This document shows positions 27,776-35,370 of a DNA stretch of 64,000 bases, one piece after another. The position numbers were made by a program, and so were the translations under genes. The notes beneath the pieces are model-generated. The model saw only the letters and a program-made list of their open reading frames with translations. It was not told the origin of the DNA and did not search any database. Location of the stretch: contig NZ_LAZS01000012.1 in assembly GCF_002007205.1 (NCBI RefSeq), positions 310,001-374,000 of the forward strand, read 5' to 3'. Every line of letters begins with the position of its first letter. The first letter of the stretch is position 1. Origin of the DNA: Ensifer adhaerens (GTDB taxonomy: Bacteria > Pseudomonadota > Alphaproteobacteria > Rhizobiales > Rhizobiaceae).

Positions 27776-28592
27776 GCTGCGCTCCCTGTGCCCTGAGCCT
27801 GTGTTCGGCGCGGCGGCGTATGATTTCCGAAAGTGTAAGAAGCAGGATCGAGATCAGGAGCATCAAGCTGCCGAGTGCGAGCACGCCCGGTAGTTTGGCG
27901 GCAAAGCGCAACTGGCCCCAGATGTAGACCGGCAGTGTCGGTTCGGTACCCGACAGGAAGAAGGCGAGGATGAATTCGTCGAGCGACACCGTGAAGGAGA
28001 CGAGCAGGCTCGAGACGATTGCCGGTGCGACGACCGGCAGCGTCACCCGGCGAAAGGTGCCGATCGCCGTTTCTCCGAGATCGAGCGAGGCTTCCTCCAG
28101 CGACCGGTCGAAACCGTCGAAGCCGGATATCAATACCGACATCGCATAGGGCAGGCAGAAGATCACCTGGCCGAGGATGACGGTGACGAGCGAGAGCTCA
28201 AGCCCGAGCTGCAAGAGCACCATCAGCAGCGAGACTGCCACGATGATTTCAGGCAGAAACAGCGGCGCCATGATGAGACCCGTGGCCGGCTTCTTGCCGC
28301 GGAAGCGATAGCGGGTCAGTGCGCGGGCAGCGCAGATGCCGAGGATCGTGCTGAGAAGTGCTACGGAAATGCCGACGATCAGGCTGTTGCGTGCCGCTTC
28401 CAGCATCGCCGAATTGCCCCAGAGCGAGGCGTACCATTTGGTGGTGAAGCCTGCGAGCGGGAAGGTTGTGGTCGAGGCGTTGTTGAACGAGAAGATCGGC
28501 AAAAGCAGGATCGGGAAATAGAGGAACAGCAGGTAGAGGCCGACATAGGCGGGCAACCAGCGCGATTTCGGAATACCGTGACGTCCGCTCAT
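27768..28592 (-). CDS. ABC transporter permease, PotC type
   Basis: A 274-residue membrane subunit. Five or six hydrophobic helices are visible, starting with VGLYLLFLYFPILLLPIF and ending with GVLALGSLMLLISILLLTL. The EAA loop is LEEASLDLGETAIGTFRRVT. The motif SFNNASTTTFPLAGFTTKWY after helix 1 is characteristic of PotC-like proteins. It overlaps both neighbours (eight bases downstream, four upstream), so the three genes are coupled. Confidence 0.91.
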   Translation of the reverse strand: MSGRHGIPKSRWLPAYVGLYLLFLYFPILLLPIFSFNNASTTTFPLAGFTTKWYASLWGNSAMLEAARNSLIVGISVALLSTILGICAARALTRYRFRGKKPATGLIMAPLFLPEIIVAVSLLMVLLQLGLELSLVTVILGQVIFCLPYAMSVLISGFDGFDRSLEEASLDLGETAIGTFRRVTLPVVAPAIVSSLLVSFTVSLDEFILAFFLSGTEPTLPVYIWGQLRFAAKLPGVLALGSLMLLISILLLTLSEIIRRRAEHRLRAQGAQHA

Positions 28593-29518
28593 TTGGTCAC
28601 CTTCACCAGCAGCTGGAGTGCCAGAACGACAAGCCCTGCCATCGCCGAGACGACGACCATGGTCGTGACCGAAAGGGCGGCGCCGAGCGGCCAGTTGGCC
28701 CCCTTGCCGAACTGCGCCTGGATGGCGGTCGCGATCATCACCCCGTCCTTGCCGCCGACGAGTTTTGGCGTGACGTAGTCGCCGACCGTGGGGATCATGA
28801 CAATGAGAAAGGCGGAGATGACGCCCGGCAGCGACAGGGGCAGGGTGACGCGCAAGAAGCTCATCAGCTTGTTGTCACCGAGATCGTGCGCCGCCTCGAT
28901 CAGCGAGCGATCGACCTTTTCCAGCGACACGTAGATCGGCAGGATCGCGAACGCCGCCCAGCTGTGAACCAGCGTGATAACGACGGCGTTGGAGTTATAG
29001 AGCAACGTCGTCAACGGCTTGTCGATGAGGCCGATCGACAGCAGTCCCGTATTCATTACACCGCCATAGCCGAGGATGACTTTCCACGACATCACACGCA
29101 GCAGGTAGCTTGTCCAGCAGGGCACGGTGATCAGGAATAGCCAGAGGTTCTTGTGCACCCCGCCATGGAAGGAGATGAACCAGGCGATCGGATAGGAGAC
29201 GGTGACGGTCACCACGCTCACGACCAGCGAGATGACCAGCGAGCGGAGGAGCAGGTCCTGGTAGATCGGCTCGCCAAGCGCAGTGCGGTAATTCTGAAGG
29301 GTAAAGGTGCGGTCGATCGTCAGATAATCCTGGGTCCAGAAGCTGTAGGCGATGACGATCAGGACGGGCAGGAAGAGCAGTGCAAGCGCGTAAAGCAATG
29401 TCGGTGAGATCAGGGCGAGGCCGCTTGCCTCTTCGCTGGCGATCCAGCGTGTTCGGCTTTTCGGTGGATCTGCGGGCCGATGCTCCACCCCCGTGCCCGA
29501 CAGAACCGCCATCAGCAT
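28589..29518 (-). CDS. ABC transporter permease, PotB type
   Basis: A permease of about 309 residues, partner of the PotC-type protein. Helix 1 is TLLYALALLFLPVLIVIAYS; the EAA loop is LIEAAHDLGDNKLMSFLRVTLP. The FWTQDYLTIDRTFTLQNY segment is usual for PotB. The frame is open to a GTG at 29548 without a ribosome site; the ATG at 29518, preceded by GAGGA, was preferred, and one at 29512 is also possible. It is the first gene of the importer operon, and the shared palindrome B lies 150 bases upstream. Confidence 0.9.
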   Translation of the reverse strand: MLMAVLSGTGVEHRPADPPKSRTRWIASEEASGLALISPTLLYALALLFLPVLIVIAYSFWTQDYLTIDRTFTLQNYRTALGEPIYQDLLLRSLVISLVVSVVTVTVSYPIAWFISFHGGVHKNLWLFLITVPCWTSYLLRVMSWKVILGYGGVMNTGLLSIGLIDKPLTTLLYNSNAVVITLVHSWAAFAILPIYVSLEKVDRSLIEAAHDLGDNKLMSFLRVTLPLSLPGVISAFLIVMIPTVGDYVTPKLVGGKDGVMIATAIQAQFGKGANWPLGAALSVTTMVVVSAMAGLVVLALQLLVKVTK

Positions 29519-29667
29519 GTCCTCGCGCAACGTGTTGAGCGTGGACACTGGAAATGCAGCGATCGCTTCATTCTATCCATCCCGTGGCGGTTTCCGCCTT
29601 TTCGTGTTCCCTCAAATTAGCAAAACGCAAATCGGGATTGAACGCAAGCGGAATTTCTGCAATATTG

Positions 29668-29690
29668 ATTGAACAGCCATTCAATAAAAT
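29668..29690 (-). promoter_or_regulatory. BetI-like operator B (divergent ABC / aminotransferase promoter)
   Basis: Read on the minus strand, TATTGAATG-GCT-GTTCA matches the other two cluster boxes at the flanking half-sites (TATTGAATG and GTTCA) with a changed centre. It lies midway between the PotB-type gene (minus) and the aminotransferase gene (plus), where it could control both. Confidence 0.6.
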
Positions 29691-29757
29691 AGTTCTTTGT
29701 CAATCTTTATCAATTGGTTGAGTGGCGAAATGGATCGGATTTATGGGAGATTCCGTG

Positions 29758-31170
29758 ATGGCCGCGAAGCTCGATTCAGCAGTTGTGCCCAACCGCGACG
29801 CGGATGAAAACGCCAAGCTTGCAGCGCGTCATCTCGTCCAGCCCTGGCCGGTCGCCGGCAGCATCGGCGCCGAATCGCGCGGGGCGATCGAAAGCGGCGA
29901 CGGGATCTACGTGACCGATGGCGAGGGACGCCGCCTGATCGATGGCCCCGCCGGCATGTGGTGCGTCAATGTCGGGCATCGCCGGGCGGAACTGGCTCAG
30001 GTGCTGCATGACCAGGCGCTGGCGCTGTCCTACAATTCTCCCTGGTACACGACGAGCACGCCTTCGGTGCAGCTTGCCGGACGGCTGGCGGCGCATGCGC
30101 CCGGCGATCTCGGCCATGTGTTCTACACGACCGGCGGGTCGTCGGCGGTGGAGACGGCGCTGCGCTTCATGCAGTTCATGAACAATGTGCGCGGCCGATC
30201 GGAGAAGAAACTGATCGTCTCGCGTCAGGGCGGCTATCACGGTTCCACCTATCTCTCGGCTTCGCTCAACGGACGGCCGCGCGACCACGACTGGATGGAC
30301 AGCGCTTCGGACCAGGTGATCAAGCTCACCTGTCCCAATCCCTTCCGCCGTCCTGCGGGCCAGAGCGAAGCCGAGTTCTGCGATTTCCTCGTGGCAGAGT
30401 TCCGCGCGGTGATCACGGAGCGCGGCGCGGAGAAAATCGGGGCCTTCATTGCCGAGCCGGTCATGGCGTCGGGCGGGGTTATCGTGCCGCCGGCAGGCTA
30501 TCTCCAGCGCATGCGCACCCTATGCGCTGAGAGCGACATTCTCTTCATCGCCGATGAGGTGGTGACGGCCTTCGGCCGGCTCGGCGAGGTCTTCGCTTCG
30601 AAGGCGGTGTTCGGCATCGAGCCCGACATGATCACCTTCGCCAAAGGGGTGACGTCAGGCTATTTCCCGCTCGGCGGCGTGATGATCTCGTCGCGGCTTC
30701 TGGAAACATTGCGCCAGTCCAATCATTCCGACGCCATGTTTGCCCACGGCCTCACCTATTCGAGCCACCCGATCGGCTGCGCGGTGGCGCTCAGAAATCT
30801 CGACATTCTGGAAGATGGGCTGCTCGATCATGCGCGCGCCATCTCCGGTCATTTCCAGAGCGCGCTGAAGCGGCTCGAGGCGCTGCCGCTCGTCGGCGAG
30901 GCCCGCGGCCTGGGGCTGATGGCCTGCGTCGAGTGTGTGGCCGATCGGGTCAGCAACAATCCGCTGATGCTTGATCTCGAAGTGGGCAAGCGCATCGACC
31001 GGCACTGCCAGGAACTTGGCCTGCTCGTGCGACCGCTGATCAACATGTGCGTGATGTCGCCGCCACTGACGATCACGACCGGCCAGATCGACGACATGGC
31101 CGAGATCCTTGATGTCAGCATTCGCCGGACGATGGACGAACTGGTGCGTGAGGGGCTCTGGAAGGGGTAG
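29758..31170 (+). CDS. Class III (omega) aminotransferase
   Basis: A 470-residue PLP enzyme of the beta-alanine/GABA:pyruvate transaminase group. The PLP lysine is K296 in TFAKGVTSGYFPLGG; the aspartate that pairs with the pyridine nitrogen is in LFIADEVVTAFGR; the phosphate-binding TTGGSSAVETALR and YHGSTYLSASL are intact. Ribosome site GGGAGA lies seven bases before the ATG at 29758; two upstream in-frame codons (29722, 29743) are less likely. It is transcribed alone from the promoter shared with the importer and ends at a palindromic repeat and a T-tailed hairpin. In the cluster it should deaminate the primary amine left after demethylation or chain cleavage, giving an aldehyde; substrate unproven. 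Confidence 0.89.
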   Translation: MAAKLDSAVVPNRDADENAKLAARHLVQPWPVAGSIGAESRGAIESGDGIYVTDGEGRRLIDGPAGMWCVNVGHRRAELAQVLHDQALALSYNSPWYTTSTPSVQLAGRLAAHAPGDLGHVFYTTGGSSAVETALRFMQFMNNVRGRSEKKLIVSRQGGYHGSTYLSASLNGRPRDHDWMDSASDQVIKLTCPNPFRRPAGQSEAEFCDFLVAEFRAVITERGAEKIGAFIAEPVMASGGVIVPPAGYLQRMRTLCAESDILFIADEVVTAFGRLGEVFASKAVFGIEPDMITFAKGVTSGYFPLGGVMISSRLLETLRQSNHSDAMFAHGLTYSSHPIGCAVALRNLDILEDGLLDHARAISGHFQSALKRLEALPLVGEARGLGLMACVECVADRVSNNPLMLDLEVGKRIDRHCQELGLLVRPLINMCVMSPPLTITTGQIDDMAEILDVSIRRTMDELVREGLWKG

Positions 31171-31183
31171 GAGCCCCAACATG

Positions 31184-31238
31184 TTAGAGCGGGATGCGAG
31201 CGGAAAACCGCGCACACTTTTCCTCCTCCCGCTCTTAA
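31184..31238. repeat. Rhizobial intergenic palindromic repeat
   Basis: AGAGCGGGA at 31186-31194 and TCCCGCTCT at 31227-31235 bracket an interior reading GAGCGGAAAACCGC then CACACTTTTCCTC. This arrangement is a familiar repeated palindrome between genes of Rhizobium, Agrobacterium and Sinorhizobium (from memory). Only one copy was noticed in the window. It may fold in the 3' end of the aminotransferase transcript. Confidence 0.6.
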
Positions 31239-31249
31239 AAATGCCTCGG

Positions 31250-31273
31250 CCCCGCCAGCATTCCCCGGCGGGG
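31250..31273. other. GC-rich hairpin upstream of the terminator
   Basis: CCCCGCC (31250-31256) pairs with GGCGGGG (31267-31273) around a ten-base loop. There is no T run directly after it. It stands between the palindromic repeat and the terminator, in a stretch of 150 bases that is almost entirely self-complementary. Confidence 0.45.
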
Positions 31274-31282
31274 GCGATTTCA

Positions 31283-31310
31283 GGGCCGGATGATCTCCGG
31301 CCCTTCTTTT
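31283..31310 (+). terminator. Rho-independent terminator of the aminotransferase gene
   Basis: GGGCCGGA and TCCGGCCC form an eight-base stem around a five-base loop and are followed by TTCTTTT. The T run on the plus strand makes it a terminator for the aminotransferase transcript. The convergent Rieske gene ends ten bases beyond, so the same stem may also stop that transcript less efficiently. Confidence 0.85.
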
Positions 31311-31319
31311 TGTCTCTGT

Positions 31320-32516
31320 TCAGCGCGCCGCCAATGTCGCGTTGACCGTCGCCATTTCTTCCTCGCGCGGCGCCTGCTCAAGCGTCATGACCGGCAGCAC
31401 AGCGCGCAAGTGATCATGGTGGGTGCGTACGCCATATTCGAGATCCGACAGATAGAACCCACCGAAGGCTTTCGAGGTCATGGATTCATTTGACCAGATC
31501 GTCAGTTGCACATCCTCGGCCTGGGTGTCTCGGTCGATGCGGAAGGCGAGGTAGCGGGCGAGCCGCTGCTGGCGCGTTTCATCGGGATAGCGGTAGATCG
31601 CGCCGCGCAGTAGCGTCTTGCCGGTCGAAAGCGGGAATTCCTGATAGAACTGTACGCTTTCGGGCGTCACCGCGATGACCGCGTTCGGAAACAGGCCGAA
31701 ATAGATCCAGGCCTTGCGCAGTCGTTCCGGCAGATGCGTCGCTTCTGGTGCGATCTGTACGTATTGCCTTACGCTCCAGCGCCGCCCGGCATGCGGATTG
31801 TAGGTCGCAAAGGAGCGGCAGAGCCCCTTGACGAAGGGTTCGTCGTAATAGGTCGAGCCATAGAGATCCTGCAGCGCCGGGTGGGCCATGGCGACGTGAT
31901 AACCTTCGTTGTCAACGTCGCGCACGGACTTCCAGTTGACCGGGCTGTCCTGCGTCCAGATGCCATAGGTCGGTACCATGGTCTCGGTCCCGTACTGCCC
32001 GAGTTCATCGGCAAAAGGCTGCATGAGCTCGGCGACCGCGGGCTGCGGACCGGGACGAAAGCGGATGAAGACAAATCCCATCCACACCTCGAGCTCCAGC
32101 GGGATCAGCCCGAAGGCCTGTTTGTCGAGCGGCGGGAAGGAGCGCGGCCGCGCAGCACCGCGCAGCGTTCCGTCGAGATTGTAGACCCAGCCGTGGAACG
32201 GACAGACGAGCGCATTGCGGCAGGTTCCTTTGTCGTCGGCAACGACCCGCGAGCCGCGATGGCGGCAGATGTTGTGAAAGCCGCGGAGCGTACCGTCCTG
32301 GCCGCGCAGGATCAGTGCGCGTTCGCCAACGACATCCATGGCGATGTAGTTGCCGGGTTCCGGCACATCGGAGACATGGCAGGCGATCTGCCAATGCTGT
32401 CGGAAGACGTGTTCCTTCTCCAGCTCCAGCAGGGCGTCGCTGTGGTAGCACCACCCGGGCAGCCCACGGCGATCCCAGTTGTTTGGAATGGAAATGTCGC
32501 GGACCAACTCGTTCAT
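31320..32516 (-). CDS. Rieske non-heme iron oxygenase, alpha subunit (GbcA/Stc2-like)
   Basis: A 398-residue ring-hydroxylase-type oxygenase. The Rieske cluster ligands are C84/H86 (ICRHRG) and C105/H108 (CPFHGW). The mononuclear iron histidines are H207 and H212 in NEGYHVAMAHP, and the bridging acid is just before them (DVDNEG). Enzymes of this type without a beta subunit include glycine-betaine, carnitine and stachydrine oxygenases that remove N-methyl groups or split C-N bonds. No reductase gene is present in the cluster, so electrons must come from a partner encoded elsewhere. The ATG at 32516 has GGAG six bases upstream; an ATG at 32528 and a TTG at 32537 and beyond are alternatives. It is monocistronic, with palindrome C at its promoter. 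Confidence 0.88.
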   Translation of the reverse strand: MNELVRDISIPNNWDRRGLPGWCYHSDALLELEKEHVFRQHWQIACHVSDVPEPGNYIAMDVVGERALILRGQDGTLRGFHNICRHRGSRVVADDKGTCRNALVCPFHGWVYNLDGTLRGAARPRSFPPLDKQAFGLIPLELEVWMGFVFIRFRPGPQPAVAELMQPFADELGQYGTETMVPTYGIWTQDSPVNWKSVRDVDNEGYHVAMAHPALQDLYGSTYYDEPFVKGLCRSFATYNPHAGRRWSVRQYVQIAPEATHLPERLRKAWIYFGLFPNAVIAVTPESVQFYQEFPLSTGKTLLRGAIYRYPDETRQQRLARYLAFRIDRDTQAEDVQLTIWSNESMTSKAFGGFYLSDLEYGVRTHHDHLRAVLPVMTLEQAPREEEMATVNATLAAR

Positions 32517-32532
32517 CACGGTCTCCATTTTT

Positions 32533-32554
32533 GCTGAACGTTCATTCAATATAT
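32533..32554 (-). promoter_or_regulatory. BetI-like operator C (Rieske oxygenase promoter)
   Basis: On the minus strand the sequence reads TTGAATGA-A-CGTTCAGC, identical to box A except at one position. It contains the perfect ten-base palindrome TGAACGTTCA (32535-32544). It lies 20 bases before the Rieske ATG, where a bound repressor would block RNA polymerase or the transcript start. Confidence 0.72.
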
Positions 32555-32815
32555 CCAGCTATTGCGATGAAGGGAAGACCTAAGGGCCTCTTCACCGTCG
32601 TCGAAGGAAGACCTGGGAAAGGCCGATGAGATAGAGCACGGTTCCGTTCCATCGATCGAGGGTGAGTAACCAGAACCGGCAGGAATGGAACAAGCGATGG
32701 AACCGCAGGATCGGCAAGCGTTGCGGGAATGCTCACTTGTGCGCCTGGCGGTGCGACATGAGGCGGCGATCTTCGTATCTGCCCATGCAGCCGAAGCCCG
32801 CCATGCGGGCTTGTC
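32555..32815. other. Intergenic interval before the LacI regulator gene end
   Basis: This stretch of 260 bases holds the Rieske promoter and the region downstream of the LacI-type gene. Open frames of 83-98 codons on the plus strand have no family character. No clear terminator hairpin was seen. Confidence 0.35.
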
Positions 32816-33871
32816 TCACAACATCGTACTTTCGCGGACCTGCAGCTCGAAGCCCAGGTCGACGATCGGCGATGCGATTGGCCGACCGGCAAGTCGATCC
32901 AGCACCATTTGCACCGAGTGTCGGCCGATCTCATAGCGCGGTGTGCGCACACTGGTGAGCGACGGATAGGCGACGCGCATCATGTCGAGATCGTTGAAGC
33001 CGCAGATTGCCATGCGGTGCGGCACGGCGATACCCGCCCGCTGGCATTCGAAAAGCACGCCCATGGCAAGGTCGTCATTGTTGCAGAAGACCGCGTCAAG
33101 ATCGGCGACCTTTGCCAGCGCATCGGCAAGCAGCTGCCCACCGAGCGACACGCGCGACGGTGTCAGCGTCGTGGTTACCAGCTTGGGATCAAAGAGCTGT
33201 GCGGCTTCCAGAGCCGAGCGGTAACCGGCGAGGCGACGCTGCGAGCGCGGATCCATGCGCGCGCCAATGAAGCCTATCCGCCGATACCCAGCCTCGATCA
33301 GATGGCTGGTCGCTACCTTGCCGCCATCGAAGTGAGAAAAGCCAACCAGCATATCGACCGGATCGTCGCCATATTCCATGATCTGCACGATGGGGCAATC
33401 CGCGCTCTCGAGCAGTTGGCGGGTCGCCTCGGTCTGGTCGATGCCGGACACGATCAGCGCCGATGGCCGCTGGCTCAAAAACATCCGGATCAACCGTTCC
33501 TCTTCCCTCGGCGAATAGTGGGTATTGCCCATCTGTATCTGCAGCGGACCGTCGCCGAGCCCGTCATAGATGCCTCGTAAGGTGTCGGCAAAAACGATGT
33601 TCGTCAGCGACGGCACGAGAACGCCGATCACGTCGGCCCGCGCGGACGCGAGCGCGCGCGCATTGGGGTCGGGCGCATAGCCGAGTTGGGCCACCGCCGT
33701 ATCGATCTCTGCGCGCAGTTCGGCCGAAACCTGCGACGGATAGCGCAGCGCGCGGGAGACAGTGATCGCAGCGACGCCGGCCAGCTTTGCGACGTCGGCG
33801 ATTGTCGGCCTGCCACTGCCGCGCCGGCTTGCCTTTCGGCCCTGGTCCCTGGAAGTGATATCGTCGGTCAC
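32816..33871 (-). CDS. LacI-family transcriptional regulator
   Basis: A 351-residue regulator. The DNA-binding domain is PTIADVAKLAGVAAITVSRAL (residues 22-42), followed by the hinge helix DPNARALASARADVIGV. The periplasmic-binding-like core has the usual VPSLTNIVF opening and the VFCNNDDLAMGVLFEC dimer segment. An arginine-rich leader precedes the domain. Its start overlaps the tautomerase stop by four bases. It probably controls both the lactonase-tautomerase-lacI operon and the opposite sugar ABC operon through the two palindromes at 35.06 and 35.19 kb. Confidence 0.92.
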   Translation of the reverse strand: MTDDITSRDQGRKASRRGSGRPTIADVAKLAGVAAITVSRALRYPSQVSAELRAEIDTAVAQLGYAPDPNARALASARADVIGVLVPSLTNIVFADTLRGIYDGLGDGPLQIQMGNTHYSPREEERLIRMFLSQRPSALIVSGIDQTEATRQLLESADCPIVQIMEYGDDPVDMLVGFSHFDGGKVATSHLIEAGYRRIGFIGARMDPRSQRRLAGYRSALEAAQLFDPKLVTTTLTPSRVSLGGQLLADALAKVADLDAVFCNNDDLAMGVLFECQRAGIAVPHRMAICGFNDLDMMRVAYPSLTSVRTPRYEIGRHSVQMVLDRLAGRPIASPIVDLGFELQVRESTML

Positions 33872-34092
33872 GTCGGCTCCTGCTGGCTGCGTGAGCGAAG
33901 AGTTTCGACATCGGTGTTGCCGACATACCAGTTCCTGGCCTCCACCTCATCGAAGACGACGGAGATGTCGCACTCAGGCAATCCTGTTGCCTCGGCAATC
34001 GCCGCCACGACCTTGCTGCTGATTTCCGCCTTCTTGGCCGCAGGATCATCGGCGAGGGTCTCGCGCACGATGGCGATCCGCACGAACGGCAT
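33868..34092 (-). CDS. Tautomerase-family protein (4-oxalocrotonate tautomerase-like)
   Basis: A 74-residue single-domain protein. After removal of the initiator Met it starts with proline (MPFVRIAI), the catalytic base of the 4-oxalocrotonate tautomerase superfamily; the helix AEISSKVVAAIAEATG and the strand DISVVFDEVEARNWYVG complete one beta-alpha-beta unit. GGAGG lies six bases before the ATG. It sits between the lactonase and LacI genes, where keto-enol tautomerisation of a sugar-acid intermediate is a plausible job. Tautomerases are usual in aromatic meta-cleavage operons, so its place in a sugar locus is notable. Confidence 0.85.
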   Translation of the reverse strand: MPFVRIAIVRETLADDPAAKKAEISSKVVAAIAEATGLPECDISVVFDEVEARNWYVGNTDVETLRSRSQQEPT

Positions 34093-34107
34093 GGCTGGCC
34101 TCCTGCC

Positions 34108-35019
34108 TCAGTAGAGTTTTGCGCCGTTGACCATCAGCCGAACCGCATAAAGCGAGCTGGTGGCACAGATGTAGAGGATGTTCCGCTTCGCGCCGCCGAA
34201 CACGCAGTTGGCGGTATTCTCCGGCACTCTGACCTTGCCGAGCAGAGTGCCGTCCGGGTGGTAGCAATGGATGCCGTCCCGGGCGCTCGTCCAGATCCGC
34301 CCCTCGTCGTCCAGGCGGAACCCGTCAAAGAGGCCCGCGGTGCAATCGGCAAAGACCCGCCCGCCCGATACCGCGCCCGCCTCGTTCACATCGAAGACGC
34401 GCATCTGCGCCGGGAGGTCGGGTCCGTGCGTCCGGCCGGTGTCGACGACGTAGAGCTTTTTTTCGTCAAGCGAGAATGCGAGCCCATTCGGGCGCACCAT
34501 GTCGGTGATGACCGCGGCAACCGTGCCCGTAGCCGGGTCGACACGGTAGACGTGGCAGGCGCCGATTTCGCTTTCGGCCCTGTGTCCCTCGTAATCGCTT
34601 TCGATGCCGTAGGCCGGATCGGTAAACCAGATCGATCCGTCCGACTGTACGACGACGTCGTTCGGCGAGTTGAGGCGCTTGCCGTTCCAGCGGTCCGCGA
34701 CAGTGACGATGCTCCCGTCATGTTCGGTGCGGCTGACACGGCGGCCGCCGTGCTCACAGGTCACCAGACGACCATCCCGGTCGGTGGTATTGCCGTTTGC
34801 GAAGTTCGACGGTTGGCGAAAGATGCTCACATGCCCGTCGGTCTCGTCATAACGCAGCATCCTGTCATTGGGGATATCCGACCAGACCAGATAGCGCCCG
34901 GCTGCGAAATAGGCGGGCCCCTCAGCCCAGCGACACCCCGTATAGAGCTGCTCCACTCGGGCGCTCTGGTTGACCAGGCGGGCAAAGCGCTGGTCCACGA
35001 TCTCGAAATCCTCGGTCAT
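34108..35019 (-). CDS. SMP-30/gluconolactonase-family sugar lactonase
   Basis: A 303-residue six-bladed beta-propeller hydrolase. Metal ligands are suggested by E in RWAEGPAYF near residue 32, N in KRLNSPNDVVV near 115 and D in LYVVDTGRTHG and AGLFDGFRLDD; these four positions hold the calcium or zinc in SMP-30 proteins. The enzyme should open an aldonolactone made after sugar oxidation. The ATG at 35019 has AGGATACCC in front (AGGA at proper spacing); the nominal frame starts 12 bases earlier. It is the first gene of the minus-strand operon and faces the sugar ABC operon across 350 bases. Confidence 0.9.
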   Translation of the reverse strand: MTEDFEIVDQRFARLVNQSARVEQLYTGCRWAEGPAYFAAGRYLVWSDIPNDRMLRYDETDGHVSIFRQPSNFANGNTTDRDGRLVTCEHGGRRVSRTEHDGSIVTVADRWNGKRLNSPNDVVVQSDGSIWFTDPAYGIESDYEGHRAESEIGACHVYRVDPATGTVAAVITDMVRPNGLAFSLDEKKLYVVDTGRTHGPDLPAQMRVFDVNEAGAVSGGRVFADCTAGLFDGFRLDDEGRIWTSARDGIHCYHPDGTLLGKVRVPENTANCVFGGAKRNILYICATSSLYAVRLMVNGAKLY

Positions 35020-35061
35020 GGGTATCCTCATGCGGCAACGATCGCACTCTGAACGGGCTCG

Positions 35062-35079
35062 TATGATAGCGCTATCATA
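35062..35079. promoter_or_regulatory. LacI-type operator 1
   Basis: TATGATAGCGCTATCATA is a perfect 18-base palindrome with the central CG and flanking TAGCGCTA usual for LacI-family sites. It lies 43 bases upstream of the lactonase start on the minus strand, placing it in that operon's promoter. Confidence 0.8.
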
Positions 35080-35190
35080 ACGGAAGGGAATAGGCTTCCT
35101 GCTTCGATGTCGAACCTTTGCCGAATTTCACTTGAAAACCGGGAGATTCGGTTCTCGGTAATCCGCAAATGTTACTTTACAATTATTTGT

Positions 35191-35202
35191 GGTAGCGCTA
35201 CC
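35191..35202. promoter_or_regulatory. LacI-type operator 2
   Basis: GGTAGCGCTACC is a perfect 12-base palindrome sharing the TAGCGCTA core with operator 1. It lies about 170 bases before the binding-protein gene of the plus-strand ABC operon and 129 bases from operator 1, a spacing that would allow looping. Confidence 0.75.
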
Positions 35203-35370
35203 TAATTAAGAGACAACGGTGTTTTCGGGAGGAGACCAGAGCGCCTCGTCAATGGTGAAAGCAGGCATCCAGCGTGCCGGTGCCAGAGAAGTTCGTGCCG
35301 TTCCAGAGGGAAGAAGTTCACTCTCGAACCGGAGAACAAAATCAGTGGCGCGCCAATGGGAGGAATGTCG

